A stretch of 64,000 nt of DNA from DASYQD01 sp036005845 (GTDB lineage Bacteria; Acidobacteriota; Thermoanaerobaculia; Multivoradales; JAIOJS01): the NCBI GenBank assembly GCA_036005845.1, contig DASYQD010000059.1:1-64000 (forward strand), written 5' to 3'. The notes under the pieces are model-generated. The model worked only from the letters and a program-made list of their open reading frames with translations, was not told the origin of the DNA and searched no databases. Positions 41,902 through 55,218 of this stretch are shown one piece after another (positions within the stretch are counted from its first letter, which is position 1; the number at the start of each line of letters is the position of its first letter). The translations under genes were made by a program, and so were the position numbers.

Positions 41902-42336
41902 TCAGCGCCAGTCCGCCGGCACCACGACTCCCTCGCGCTCGTTGTCCCACAGCACGCTGACGATCTGCCAGCGCTGGCCGTCGTGGAAGAGCTGGATGCT
42001 ATTCACCCCGCGCTTCAGCAGCTCGGGATCGCCGGGACTTTTGCGCGCCTCGTAGACGCTGCGCACGTGCGCCCAGTTGCCGAAGCGGTCGACGCGCCGC
42101 GCCACCTCGATCTCGTGGAAGTCGGCGGCGGCGAAGAACGGAGCGGTGTCCTCGATGTACTCGTCGAGGCTCATGACGCGGATCCACGGCCGGCCCGCAT
42201 CGTCGACGCCGGTGCGCATCAGCCGCGCCTGCGGATGGAGGATGACGCGTTCGCGCGACCAGTCGCGTGGCCCGGCGGGGCCGGAGATGATGGCGTAGAA
42301 CTCGTCGATCAGCGTGGCGAGCTGGGAGTCGTGCAC
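41902..42336 (-). CDS. NTF2/SnoaL-like small protein
   Basis: The 144-residue protein begins VHDSQLATLIDEFYAIISGP and shows the alpha+beta cone layout of NTF2-like proteins, with SLDEYIEDTAPFF and WQIVSVLWDNERE in the last strands. Members bind small hydrophobic ligands or act as isomerases or cyclases; no activity can be assigned. The GTG at 42336 is chosen because AAGGAG lies eight bases upstream, whereas the ATG 14 codons earlier has no site. It overlaps the end of the lgt-like gene by 28 bp, which implies co-transcription. Confidence 0.75.
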   Translation of the reverse strand: MHDSQLATLIDEFYAIISGPAGPRDWSRERVILHPQARLMRTGVDDAGRPWIRVMSLDEYIEDTAPFFAAADFHEIEVARRVDRFGNWAHVRSVYEARKSPGDPELLKRGVNSIQLFHDGQRWQIVSVLWDNEREGVVVPADWR

Positions 42337-43118
42337 CGTCGTATCTCCTTCACGTCGAGGAGACGATACTGGCATCGACGTGCGCTCCAGGCCACCGCCA
42401 CGGCGACCAGCAGCAGGAGCGATACGCCCTGCGCCACCGAGAACGTGCCGGCGAGCACCTCGCGCCCGGCGTCGCCGCGCAGCGGCTCGACGGCAAGGCG
42501 CAACAGCGCATACATACCGAGGTACGCCAGCCCGACCTCCCCACCCAGCCGGCGGCGGCGCCAGAGCACGACCAGCAGCAGCGAGATCGCTCCCTCCCCC
42601 GCCGCTTCGTAGAGCTGCGTCGGATGAACCCGCATTCCCGGAACGGCGCAAAGGCTGTCGATCGGAAACCTCACCGCCCAGGCGACCGACGTCGGCCGCC
42701 CCCAGCAGCAGCCGGCGGCGAAGCACCCCACCCGCCCGCATCCATGGGCGATGGATGCCGCCGGCAGATAGAGGTCGGCCAGGGTGCCGAGGTCGGCGGT
42801 GCGGTGTACGTGCCAGGCGACCGCCAGCAGCCCTCCGGCGAGCGCGCCGTACCAGACGTGGCCGCCGTTCCAAAGGGCGATGACGCTCGCCGGATCGGCC
42901 TCGAACGCCGCCGGCGCCGCGAGCACGTACCAGAGGCGGCTGCCGACCGTGCCGGCGAGCGTGAGCTGCGCCGCGACCACGGTCATGCGGTCGCGATCGA
43001 GGCCGAGGGCTGGCGCCCGCTGGCGGACCAGCAAGACGGCGAGAAGAAACCCGACGAGCAGCAGCACGCCGTAAGTGGGCACCCGCACGCCGAAGCTTTC
43101 CCAGAGCACTGGATGCAT
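42309..43118 (-). CDS. lgt: Prolipoprotein diacylglyceryl transferase family protein
   Basis: A 269-residue, seven-helix membrane protein starting MHPVLWESFGVRVPTYGVLL. It contains WYGALAGG (the H/Y-GG-x-GG loop), the family signature AHGCGRVGCFAAGCCWG and HPTQLYEA. Lgt transfers diacylglycerol from phosphatidylglycerol to the lipobox cysteine in the cytoplasmic membrane. The extra cysteines in GCxxxGCCWG mark the Lgt-like branch seen outside Proteobacteria, so it may be a paralogue with altered substrate. It sits directly downstream of a lipoprotein-like gene (38-bp gap). Confidence 0.85.
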   Translation of the reverse strand: MHPVLWESFGVRVPTYGVLLLVGFLLAVLLVRQRAPALGLDRDRMTVVAAQLTLAGTVGSRLWYVLAAPAAFEADPASVIALWNGGHVWYGALAGGLLAVAWHVHRTADLGTLADLYLPAASIAHGCGRVGCFAAGCCWGRPTSVAWAVRFPIDSLCAVPGMRVHPTQLYEAAGEGAISLLLVVLWRRRRLGGEVGLAYLGMYALLRLAVEPLRGDAGREVLAGTFSVAQGVSLLLLVAVAVAWSARRCQYRLLDVKEIRRCTTPSSPR

Positions 43119-43156
43119 CGCCGTCGCGACTCCGCGGCTGCCGGTGAGCGGTCGAC

Positions 43157-45592
43157 CTATGGGCAGAAGCCCTGGGAAGAACCGCCGACGGGGATGGCGG
43201 CGTTGCCGCCGTTGGTGGTCACCGTGATCGTCGCCTCGTGATCGAGCGCGCTGGTCGCCGTGCCGTAAGTGCCATCGCACTCGGGGAAGTACTCGAGGCG
43301 CAGCAATGCCGCCTCGCCCGAATGCAGCACGAACGGTCCGAGACTCCCGTGGTCGGTGCTGAGCGCAAAATGCGCCGCGCCGGCCCCGGTGAGGCGGATC
43401 GAGCTCACCGTCATGTCCACGGCGCCGGCGTTCTCGAGCAGCGCGGTGCGCTGCCCGGGCTGGCTGCCGTTGGCGTCGCGATACACGTAGAGCGAGTACG
43501 GCAGGTAGTTGAGCAGCGGCCCCGAGACGACCTCGACCACCAGCTGCGAGCGGACCTCCAGCGTCAGCAGCGGGTTGCCGGCCGGAACGCCGCGAACGCG
43601 CAGCGTCGCCTGCCGTACGCCGAGCGCGCTGGGCCGTGCCTCGACGACGATCTGCCGCCGCTCGCCCGGCCGCACGGCGAAGGGCGGTGTCTGCTGGGCG
43701 AACGCCGGCAGCACGAGCGGCCGCGGCAGCGACCCCGAGGGCGGCACGAAGACGGCGTTCGCGTCGTCGCGGGTGAGCACACTGCCACGCAGCCGGGCGC
43801 CTTCGCCATAGAGCGTGAACGGTTGCGGCTGGCCCGGCGCCGCCGCCGGATCTCCCACCGTCACGACGACGCCGCCGCCGGCGCTCTTGACGTCCACCAT
43901 CGGCACGTCGCGCAGGTCGCCGAGAGTCCACGAGGTGCTGCCGTCGCTTCGCGCCTTCGCCTCGAACGGCAGCGGCATGGGGACCGGATCGCCGACGACG
44001 AAGAACGAGAAGTCCTGCGGCTGCCCAAAGCCGGGAACGAGGTCGACGGTGTTGACGGTGACCGTCTCGCCGCCGACGTTCTCGAGCTCGACGACGCCTT
44101 GCCGATATTCCTTGTCCGGCAGCCGGCCGAAATCGTGCACGGCCGACACGCGCAGCGCCGCCCCCATCGTCTGCGCGCGCAGTCCGAACTTGATGAACGC
44201 GCCGCGGCCGCCGCCGAGCTGGCTCAAGGTCGCCCGCCAGGTGATCGGGATCTCGACCGCCGGGGCGAGGTGGAGGTTCTCGACCAGATAGGTGGGGGTG
44301 AGCGGCCCGAGGGCGACGGGGTGGTCGCCCGTGGTGCGACAGTCGGCGATCGCGAAGGTGAACCCTTGCGGCTTGACCTGTCCGGGGCACTGCAGCACCG
44401 TCGGCGCGGTCGCTCCGGCGCGGGGGACCTCCACGGTCAAGCGGCTCAGCGCCGGCGTCTCGACGCGCTCGTCGCGTCCCATCGCGTCCCGGCTCACGAT
44501 CTGCACCGTCTCGACCCGAACGGTGGGCGAGAAGTTCTCCGCCCACCGTACCGGGCCCTCCATGCCGCCGGATCGCGTCGCCTTGGTCTGCCAGGCGAAC
44601 GCCAGGCTCGCGGAGGGATCGTCCATCCGCCGCACCATGGGGCGCTGCCCGTCGACGACCATGACGTTGGGCTGCAGCCAGCGCTCGGCCGCGGGCAGGC
44701 CGGCCTGCGGATCGATCGAGACGCGATAGCTCGCGTCCTGGTCCGGTTGCAGGCCGCAGGGCAGGGCGCAGCTCGGCAGCAGGTCGTCTTCCCCCATGCA
44801 GCCGTACACCGGCGCCAGGATCGGACCGCTGGTAAAGGCGGTGGCCGGACAGGCGGCGTCGGGGTTCGGTCCCGGCGCGAGGAACGCCTCCAGCCGGGTC
44901 CACAAGGGCTGGCCGAAGCGGCACGACGCGGGCTGGTTGCGTAGATTCTGCTTGGGGTCCTCCGACACGGTCCAGGCGAAACTGATCCCGCCGCTCGACA
45001 TGTTCATCGGCACGCCGGCGGGGCACGACTTCGCCTCGTTGCCCCAATCGTCGCTACTTGGATAGGGGGCCGACGGATCTTCGAACACCACGCGGGTCGC
45101 CGGCGACGAGAAGGTGCACATCCCCACCTCGTCGTAGCCCTCGAGCAACGCCTGCTTGAGATAGTCGTCAGCCTCGCGGTCGAGCTTCATCACCACCTCC
45201 CAGTTCAGACGCAGCTCGTCGCTGTTCCCCCCGTTGCGGCCGGAGAACAGGCAGGGCGTCTGGATCAGGAAGCCCGGGCCGGCCGAGCTGCTCGCCACCA
45301 CCGGATAGATCTCGCTGACCAGACCGGCGGTGCGCGGACCGCTACCGTCGGGATCGAGCGAGCCGTCGCGAAAGACGCCGAAGCGGAGGTCGACGTTGCG
45401 TTCCTGCGGCGAGAGGCCCTGCAAGTCGGCGGAGATGCGCTCGTTGAAGCGAGCCTCCTTGAAATGGAGCTCGACGTCACCCGTTGCGACGCAGCCCCAG
45501 CTCGCGATGAGCGCCGGAGCGGCAAGGAGCAGCCAGAGGGCGACGCGTGGCCGCGGACGGTCCGTCCCGCGCGGAAGGCGGGGTATGGGCAA
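43157..45592 (-). CDS. Exported choice-of-anchor D-type protein, putative lipoprotein
   Basis: From the TTG at 45592 the 811-residue product has a basic n-region, a hydrophobic segment LWLLLAAPALIA and then SWGC, a non-canonical lipobox. The C-terminal 350 residues hold repeated immunoglobulin-like units of the ASPM/SPD-2/Hydin or choice-of-anchor D type (VHDFGRLPDKEYRQGVVEL; TALLENAGAVDMTVSSIRL, then ITVTTNGGNAAIPV at the end). The middle is cysteine-bearing and unassigned. The frame is open far upstream, through the antisense of the rhombosortase gene and into other exported modules; I set the start at the signal sequence because the intervening stretch is low-complexity. No Shine-Dalgarno is obvious, so the start is uncertain. 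Confidence 0.65.
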   Translation of the reverse strand: MPIPRLPRGTDRPRPRVALWLLLAAPALIASWGCVATGDVELHFKEARFNERISADLQGLSPQERNVDLRFGVFRDGSLDPDGSGPRTAGLVSEIYPVVASSSAGPGFLIQTPCLFSGRNGGNSDELRLNWEVVMKLDREADDYLKQALLEGYDEVGMCTFSSPATRVVFEDPSAPYPSSDDWGNEAKSCPAGVPMNMSSGGISFAWTVSEDPKQNLRNQPASCRFGQPLWTRLEAFLAPGPNPDAACPATAFTSGPILAPVYGCMGEDDLLPSCALPCGLQPDQDASYRVSIDPQAGLPAAERWLQPNVMVVDGQRPMVRRMDDPSASLAFAWQTKATRSGGMEGPVRWAENFSPTVRVETVQIVSRDAMGRDERVETPALSRLTVEVPRAGATAPTVLQCPGQVKPQGFTFAIADCRTTGDHPVALGPLTPTYLVENLHLAPAVEIPITWRATLSQLGGGRGAFIKFGLRAQTMGAALRVSAVHDFGRLPDKEYRQGVVELENVGGETVTVNTVDLVPGFGQPQDFSFFVVGDPVPMPLPFEAKARSDGSTSWTLGDLRDVPMVDVKSAGGGVVVTVGDPAAAPGQPQPFTLYGEGARLRGSVLTRDDANAVFVPPSGSLPRPLVLPAFAQQTPPFAVRPGERRQIVVEARPSALGVRQATLRVRGVPAGNPLLTLEVRSQLVVEVVSGPLLNYLPYSLYVYRDANGSQPGQRTALLENAGAVDMTVSSIRLTGAGAAHFALSTDHGSLGPFVLHSGEAALLRLEYFPECDGTYGTATSALDHEATITVTTNGGNAAIPVGGSSQGFCP

Positions 45593-45625
45593 CGCGCCGG
45601 CCGTGATGAGCCGGGCGCCGGAGGT

Positions 45626-46288
45626 GTGCGACGATGCCGCCGCACCGTGCGCCGGTCTGCCCCCTTCTTCGTCTTGGCGCTCGCCAGCGGCTTGGTGGCA
45701 ACGACGGGCCTCCGCGGCTTCGCCGCTCTCTGCTTCGTACGCGCCGCCATTCTGCGCGGCGAGGTGTGGCGGTTGCTGACCATGCACATCGTGCACGCCG
45801 GCGTCGCGCATCTCGGCTGGAACCTCGCCGGTCTGGCGCTGGTGGCGTTCGCCGTCGGCCGCGAGCTCAGCGCGCGCCGCTGGGCGATCGCCGCGCTCGC
45901 CAGCGGGCTCGGCGCCTCGCTCGGCGTGCTCCTGCTCTCGCCGCGCACCGCCGCGATGGCGGGACTCTCGGCCCTGCTCCACGGCCTGCTCGCGGCCGGC
46001 GGCGTCGCCGCGCTGCGTCGCGACCGCCGCGCCGGCGTGGCGCTGCTCGCCGCCCTCGCGGCCAAGCTCGCCGCCGAGCGCTGGGGCCTGTGGCCGGGCG
46101 CCGCCGCGCTCGGCGGCGCGACGGCGATCGACGCCCACCTCTACGGCGCGCTCGCCGGCCTCGTCGCCGGCCTGCTGTTGGGCTCGACGCCGTACCGCCA
46201 CGTACGTCGCGGCGAGCGCGAGCAGCAAGAGCCCGGCGAGGTCCCAGCGCGCCAGCAGCACGGCGAAGACGGCCCACAACGCGCCTAG
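45626..46288 (+). CDS. rrtA: Rhombosortase (rhomboid-family intramembrane serine protease)
   Basis: The 220-residue six-helix membrane protease has the hallmarks of rhombosortase: GEVWRLLTMHIVHAGVAHLGWN, catalytic Ser115 in GLSALLHG, and His171 in DAHLYGALAGL. Rhombosortases are thought to cleave C-terminal GlyGly-CTERM tags of exported proteins. The GTG at 45626 is the first in-frame start, but the GGAGG sits only one base before it; GTG 45647 is the alternative. An ATG at 45634 with ideal spacing is out of frame. It is divergent from the lipoprotein gene (33 bp) and convergent with a composite gene whose last helix it overlaps in antisense. It is the only plus-strand gene in this stretch. 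Confidence 0.85.
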   Translation: MRRCRRTVRRSAPFFVLALASGLVATTGLRGFAALCFVRAAILRGEVWRLLTMHIVHAGVAHLGWNLAGLALVAFAVGRELSARRWAIAALASGLGASLGVLLLSPRTAAMAGLSALLHGLLAAGGVAALRRDRRAGVALLAALAAKLAAERWGLWPGAAALGGATAIDAHLYGALAGLVAGLLLGSTPYRHVRRGEREQQEPGEVPARQQHGEDGPQRA

Positions 46289-48487
46289 CTCGTCGCTGCC
46301 GCGATACACCATGGCCTTGTCGTGCGCGGGGTCGATCACGACGCCGGCCGAGGGATTCTCGAAGAACAGCTTGCGCACCGCAATGCCGGGACCGCCGAAA
46401 TCGGCGGGCGTGAAGGTCGCGGTCGCCTCGCCACCCGTGCCGGCGGGCCAGGTGACGGTGCGCAGGACCGCACCGGCGAGCTCCCGCGAAAGGGCCACGT
46501 CGATGCTCGCCGGCGTGGTGAGGTCGCCGCTGCGCGCGACGCGCACCACCAGGTCCTCGTCCTCGAGCGGGAAGTAGTCGCGCTGCGCAAAGCCCAGCGA
46601 GGAGCTGCCGACGGGAGGCGCGGTCTGCACGGTGACATTCAGGTTGTCGATGCCGTGACAGGTGACCCAGAGCGCCGCGGCGCCGCTGATGGTGGCACGC
46701 GAGTAACCGAAGGAGATCGGCCCGCCCGCGGTCGAGAAGTCCGGCGAGCCGCCCGCACCATCGCTGAAGTCGCTCGCCACCAAGCCGTTGTGGGTGACCG
46801 TGTCCCAAGCGGGGCTCGAGAAGGCGGTCTCCGGCGTGCTGTAGGCGACGCCGCCCTGGAAGAGCACGAACGATTCGAGCACCTGCGCAACGGGCGGATC
46901 GCCGCCGCACGTCCGCCGGTCCAGGGAAACGGAAAGGCTGGTGATCGCTCCGCTGTTGCTGGGGTCGTAGCTCGCCGACACCCAGCGGTGGACGACGCGC
47001 ACGGTCTCGTTCGGTCCTTGGAAGTGGCTCATGCGGCGGCTCGGCGGCGGGTTGCCGTCGAAGAGGCTCTGGCCGGCATTCTGCGAGCCGAGCCCCGGCG
47101 ACACCGAGAACACCTGCCAATCGGCGTCGGCGAAGGTGGTATCGGTGAAGGTCGTGGCCTGGGCGCTCGCCGGCGAGCCGTGCGCGATCGCGGCGAGCAG
47201 CACGACGGCGAGGCCGCCGCGCCAGCGCAGGCCGAGCAACGCCAACCCGGTTGCCAGCACGACGAGGCCGAGAGTCCCCAACGCCGGGACCTCCGCCGGA
47301 ACGACGCCGCCTCCCAACCCGACGCCGGCGAGCGACAGGAGCCCGACGGGCGCCGCGACAGTGCCGGTCACGGCGAGGCTCGCCGGGTCGACTATCGAGA
47401 TCGCCGGCTGTCCCAGGTGGGCAACCAAGACGTTGCCACTCGTCGCGTCAGTCGCCACGTCCGTCGGCGCCGCGGTGGGCAGTGCCACCGTGCCGAGCAC
47501 GGCCCCGCTCGCCGCGTCGAGCACCGTCAAGGTGTCGTCCTCGACGTTGCCGACGAAGAGGCGCCCGGCCGCGGCCGCGATGCCGCGCGGCGCCGTGCCG
47601 ACGGGCACCGTGCTGGTGACGGTAGCCGTCGCCAGATCCACGGCGGTGACGGTGGAGTCGAAGAGGCTGGTCACCCAGGCCCGGCCGCCCGCGATGGCAA
47701 CGCCGCCCGGGAACGGGCCGACGGGCGCGCTGCCGAGGCTCGCCAGCGTGGTCGAGTCGAAGACGCTGACGGTCGCATCGCCGTAGCTCGCCACGGCGAG
47801 GAAGCCGCCGGCGCACGCCACGGCCAGCGGCTGGTCGCCCGCCGGCAGGGTGGCGATGACGCCGAGCGTGGTGGTGTCCACCACCGCCACGGCATCGGCG
47901 CCGCCGAGCGCGACGGCGACGCGGGTACCGCCGACACAGAGCGCGACGCCGGCCGCGCCCGCCCCCACGGCGACGCTGCCGAGCGCGTTGCCCGCAGTGT
48001 CGAAGACGCGCAGCTCGCCGTCCTGCCCGTCGGCGACGTAGAGCCGCGTGCCGTCCGCCGAGAGCGCCGCACCGCTCGGCAGCGAGCCCGCGGCGAACGT
48101 GGTGGCGACGGCGCCCGCGGCGAGATCGACCGCCACCACCTCTCCGTTACCCGGCTGGGTGGCGAAGAGTAGAGGCTGCGCGGCGAGCGATGCGGAGACC
48201 GCGAAGAGCGCGGCGAGCAGCCAGGCGGTCGTTCGTCGCGCCGTCTCCGCGGCAGTCCTCGCCAAGCGCTCTGCGGCCCGCGCCAAAGCGCCTGCCTCGG
48301 CCTCCTCGCGGCTCGCTCCGCGCGCCCGCGCGACGTTGGCGCCGGGGTCGACGTTGTCGGCGACGCAAAGGAACTCGTCGCCCAGACGGTACGAGGTCAG
48401 CCGCAGCCGCCACCGCCCTACCGCCTCCTCGCGCGAGCGCAGCTCCTCCGCACGCACCGCCGGCGGCGGGACAGTGGCCTCGCTCAC
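46184..48487 (-). CDS. Composite exported protein: small domain, YVTN-like propeller, tag, second secreted module; no own stop
   Basis: From the GTG at 48487 (GTGA overlap with the sulfurtransferase stop) the order is as follows. A soluble domain (25-80, TSYRLGDEFLCVADNVDPG) is followed by a helix (88-104) and a YVTN-like beta-propeller (105-390). A C-terminal-tag-like helix (VPALGTLGLVVLATGLALLG, ending RWR at 423) is followed at once by what looks like a new signal peptide (LAVVLLAAIAHGSPASAQ, 426-443). A second beta-rich module (444-735) ends in a helix and RRR (768). The frame has no stop at either junction and continues through the antisense of rrtA. TTG codons at 47239 and 47245 could start the second module separately. 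I set the lower boundary at the RRR. This is either a fusion/polyprotein or genes that lost stops through mutation or assembly error. Confidence 0.5.
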
Positions 48488-49335
48488 GGCTGCTCTCCCC
48501 GCGCCACCGGCGCGCTCACCAGGTTGCCCCACTCGGTCCAGGAGCCGTCGTAGTTCACCACTCGCGGGTAGCCGAGCAGGTACTTGAGGGCGAACCACGA
48601 GAGGCTGGAGCGCTCGCCGATGCGGCAATAGGCGATGACGCCCTTGTCGGGCGTCACTCCCGCCGACTGGTAGAGCCGCGTCAGCTCCTCGGCGCTGGCG
48701 AAGGTGCCGTCCTCACGGCAGTTCTTGCCCCAGGGAATGCTGCGCGCGCCGGGAATGTGGCCGCCGCGCTGGCAGGTCTCGGGCAGTCCCGGCGGCGACA
48801 GCAGCTTGCCGCTGTACTCGTCGGGCGAACGCACGTCGACCAGCGCCCAGTCCGGCGCGGCGTGCCGCTCGCGGACCTCGGGAAGGAACGCGCGCAGGGA
48901 GAAGTCGGGCTCGGCGGCGCGGTAGCGGGCCGGGGTGACCACCGTCGGCTCGGTGCTCAGCGGGCGGCCCTCGGCCAGCCACTTCTTGCGCCCGCCGTCG
49001 AGCACCCGCACGTCGCGGTGGCCGTACATGACGAGCTGCCAGAAGGCCCAGCAGGCGAACCAGTTGTTGTTGTCGCCGTAGAGCACGATGGTGGTGTCGT
49101 TGGCGATGCCCGACTCGCCGAGCAGGCGCTCCAGCGCCGGCCTGGGGATGACGTCGCGCACCACCGGGTCGCACAGCTGCGTCTGCCAGTTCCAGCCCAC
49201 CGCGCCGGGGGCGTGCCCTTCGTCGAAGGCCTTGGTGTCGACGTCGACCTCGACGACCTGCAAGCCCGGCTCGCCCAGGTGCTCCTCGAGCCAGGCGGTG
49301 TCGACCAGCGTCTCGGGATGCGCGTAACCCTTCAT
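48484..49335 (-). CDS. sseA: Thiosulfate sulfurtransferase (tandem rhodanese)
   Basis: The 283-residue protein has two rhodanese domains, an inactive N-terminal one (about 10-125) and a catalytic one (about 155-280) with the active-site loop Cys237-RIGERS. It transfers sulfane sulfur from thiosulfate, or 3-mercaptopyruvate in relatives, to an acceptor. The CRIGERS loop favours thiosulfate. The ATG at 49335 is chosen because GGAGGG lies seven bases upstream; the GTG five codons earlier contains that ribosome-binding site. Its stop overlaps the GTG of the composite gene, so the two are co-transcribed without obvious functional link. Confidence 0.92.
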   Translation of the reverse strand: MKGYAHPETLVDTAWLEEHLGEPGLQVVEVDVDTKAFDEGHAPGAVGWNWQTQLCDPVVRDVIPRPALERLLGESGIANDTTIVLYGDNNNWFACWAFWQLVMYGHRDVRVLDGGRKKWLAEGRPLSTEPTVVTPARYRAAEPDFSLRAFLPEVRERHAAPDWALVDVRSPDEYSGKLLSPPGLPETCQRGGHIPGARSIPWGKNCREDGTFASAEELTRLYQSAGVTPDKGVIAYCRIGERSSLSWFALKYLLGYPRVVNYDGSWTEWGNLVSAPVARGEQP

Positions 49336-49412
49336 GCCGCGACCCTCCACCGTTTCGGCGCCGCGGCGCGCGGCGCGTCATGCCGGGACGCGGAATCGAG
49401 GCCGAGGTTCCC

Positions 49413-53425
<4,013 letters not shown>

Positions 53426-53426
<1 letters not shown>

Positions 53427-53998
53427 CAGGCCTTGGGCTCGGCGAGACGCCGATGCAGCCAGGCGCGGGCGAGCTGCCACTCGCGGCTCACCGTGGCGGT
53501 CGAGACCTCGAGCGCGGCGGCCGTCTCCTCGAGGTCGAGGCCGCCGAAGTAGCGCAGCTCGACGAGCCGCGCGCGCCGCGGGTCCATCGCCTGCAGCTCC
53601 GCCAGCGCTTCGTCGAGCGCCAGCATGTCGACGTCCCGCGGCGCCGTTCCCGCCACCTCTTCGGCGAGGGTGACGCGCTGCCAGCCGCCGGCGCGCTTGG
53701 CGGCCATCCGCTCGCGCGCATGGTCGACGAGGACGCGGCGGATGAGCCGCGAGGCGACGGCGAAGAACTGCGCGCGGTTGACCCACGCCGCGCGCTCCTG
53801 CCCCACCAGGCGCAGATAGAGCTCGTGGACGACGGTGGTCGGCGACAGCGAGTGCCCCGGACGCTCGCGGCGGAGCTGATGCGCCGCCTGGCGGCGCAGT
53901 TGGTCGTACACCAAGGGCAGCAGCTTGGCCTCCGCGGCGGCGTCGCCGCCGCTCCACGCGCGCAGCAGAGACGTGAGCTCGTCGAGGTCGCGATCCAA
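53426..53998 (-). CDS. ECF sigma factor of the Sig-70_X6 (TIGR02999) type
   Basis: The 190-residue protein has sigma region 2 (LLPLVYDQLRRQAAHQLRRE, then SPTTVVHELYLRLV, and FFAVASRLIRRVLVDHARER) and region 4 (ARLVELRYFGGLDLEETAAALEVS). This is the subfamily expanded in Acidobacteriota and Planctomycetota, usually next to Ser/Thr kinases. The only reasonable start is the TTG at 53998. A TAGCCT hexamer about 45 bp upstream may be a -10. The gene is coupled to the kinase through a TGATG overlap. No anti-sigma factor is present. Confidence 0.9.
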
Positions 53999-54159
53999 GT
54001 GCAGTCGCCCGTGGCCGCCGATCGTGGGAGTCAGCTGCGGCTAGGCTAGCAGAGGCGTTTCACCGTGCAGTGAGCGGAGCGCGCCGGCACCGCGAGGGAA
54101 TCGGCGGCCGCATTCCGCGTTTCGTTGGCGGAGACGATCAGCACTGCCAGGAGCCATCG

Positions 54160-55218
54160 ATGCTCGACACCGCGCCCGACGTCGCCGCCTTCCAGCGCTT
54201 CGAGCGCGAGGGCTGGGACCGCGTCGCCCATCTCTACGACGCCACCTGGGCGCCGTTGACGACGCAGCTCGTGGAACCGCTGCTCGACGCCGCGTCGGTG
54301 GGCGCCGGGCAGCGAGCGCTCGATCTTGCGTGCGGTCCCGGCTACGTCGGCGCTGCCGCCGCGGCGCGCGGGGCCGAGGTGGTGGCGCTCGACATCTCGG
54401 CGGCGATGGTCGGCGAGGCGCGCCGGCGCCATCCCGACCTCGACGTGCGCGAAGGCGCCGCCGAGCGCGTCGACTTCGCGGACGAGAGCTTCGATCGCGT
54501 GCTGATGAACTGCGGCATCCTCCACGTCGCCGATCCGGCCGCGGTCCTGCGCGAGGTCCGGCGCCTCCTGCGCCCCGACGGCCGCTTCGCGTTCACCGTC
54601 TGGGCGCACCCCGACGTCAGCCCGGGCGCGCGGCTGGTGGAGTCGGCCATCGTTCGCCACGCAGTGCCGGCGGACGACCTGCCGCCTGGGCCCGACCAGT
54701 ACGCCTACGCCGATCCCGCGCGCGTCCGCGAGGCGCTCGCCGCCGCCGGTTTCGCCGCCGGCGCAGTGACGCTCGCCGTCGCGCTCTGGCGAGTGCCCGA
54801 TGCCGACGCCGTCTTCACCGCCGAGCGGACCGCGGGCGTCCGCACCGCTGCCCTGCTCGCTCGCCAGGAGCCGGCGCGCCTCGCCGCCATGGCGGCAGCG
54901 CTGGCCGCCGGCATGGAAGAGTTTCGCGACGGCGACGGCTACGCCCTGCCCATGGCGCGCAGGTGGTGGTCGGCACGCGATGAGGCGGGGCGGCTGGAGC
55001 TCTTCCAACCGCGCCCGCGCTTACCGGCGACCGCTCCCGGCCCCACTCACTTCATCGCCAGCCCGTGCGGGCGAGCCGCGCCTTCCGGGAACGCGGTGTC
55101 GAAGTCGAGGTCGAAGCGGGGGTCGAGCGAGAGGCCGCGGCGAGTGACGTTGGCGACGTGGATGCGATGGTCGCCCTCCGCATGGACCACGCCCGCGTCG
55201 TCCTCGTTGAGGAAGTAG
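54160..55218 (+). CDS. SAM-dependent class I methyltransferase
   Basis: Motif I is LDLACGPGYVG (54-64), the acidic post-I residue is in VVALDIS, and FDRVLMNCGILHVADP and LLRPDGRFAFTVW are motifs II-III of UbiE-like methyltransferases. The substrate is unknown. AGGAG lies six bases before the ATG. The typical domain ends near residue 275; the last 60 residues, up to the stop, are antisense to the convergent SBP56-like gene and look like non-coding sequence (172-bp overlap). A small indel near 55020 or a loose natural stop could explain this. It is divergent from the sigma/kinase operon, with a 161-bp gap. Confidence 0.8.
   Translation: MLDTAPDVAAFQRFEREGWDRVAHLYDATWAPLTTQLVEPLLDAASVGAGQRALDLACGPGYVGAAAAARGAEVVALDISAAMVGEARRRHPDLDVREGAAERVDFADESFDRVLMNCGILHVADPAAVLREVRRLLRPDGRFAFTVWAHPDVSPGARLVESAIVRHAVPADDLPPGPDQYAYADPARVREALAAAGFAAGAVTLAVALWRVPDADAVFTAERTAGVRTAALLARQEPARLAAMAAALAAGMEEFRDGDGYALPMARRWWSARDEAGRLELFQPRPRLPATAPGPTHFIASPCGRAAPSGNAVSKSRSKRGSSERPRRVTLATWMRWSPSAWTTPASSSLRK

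Noticed and set aside
45634..46413. ATG with ideal Shine-Dalgarno spacing inside the rhombosortase locus
   Set aside because: The frame it opens is Arg-rich with no hydrophobic helices; the rhombosortase motifs are in another frame. It may point to a one-base indel but is not a gene.
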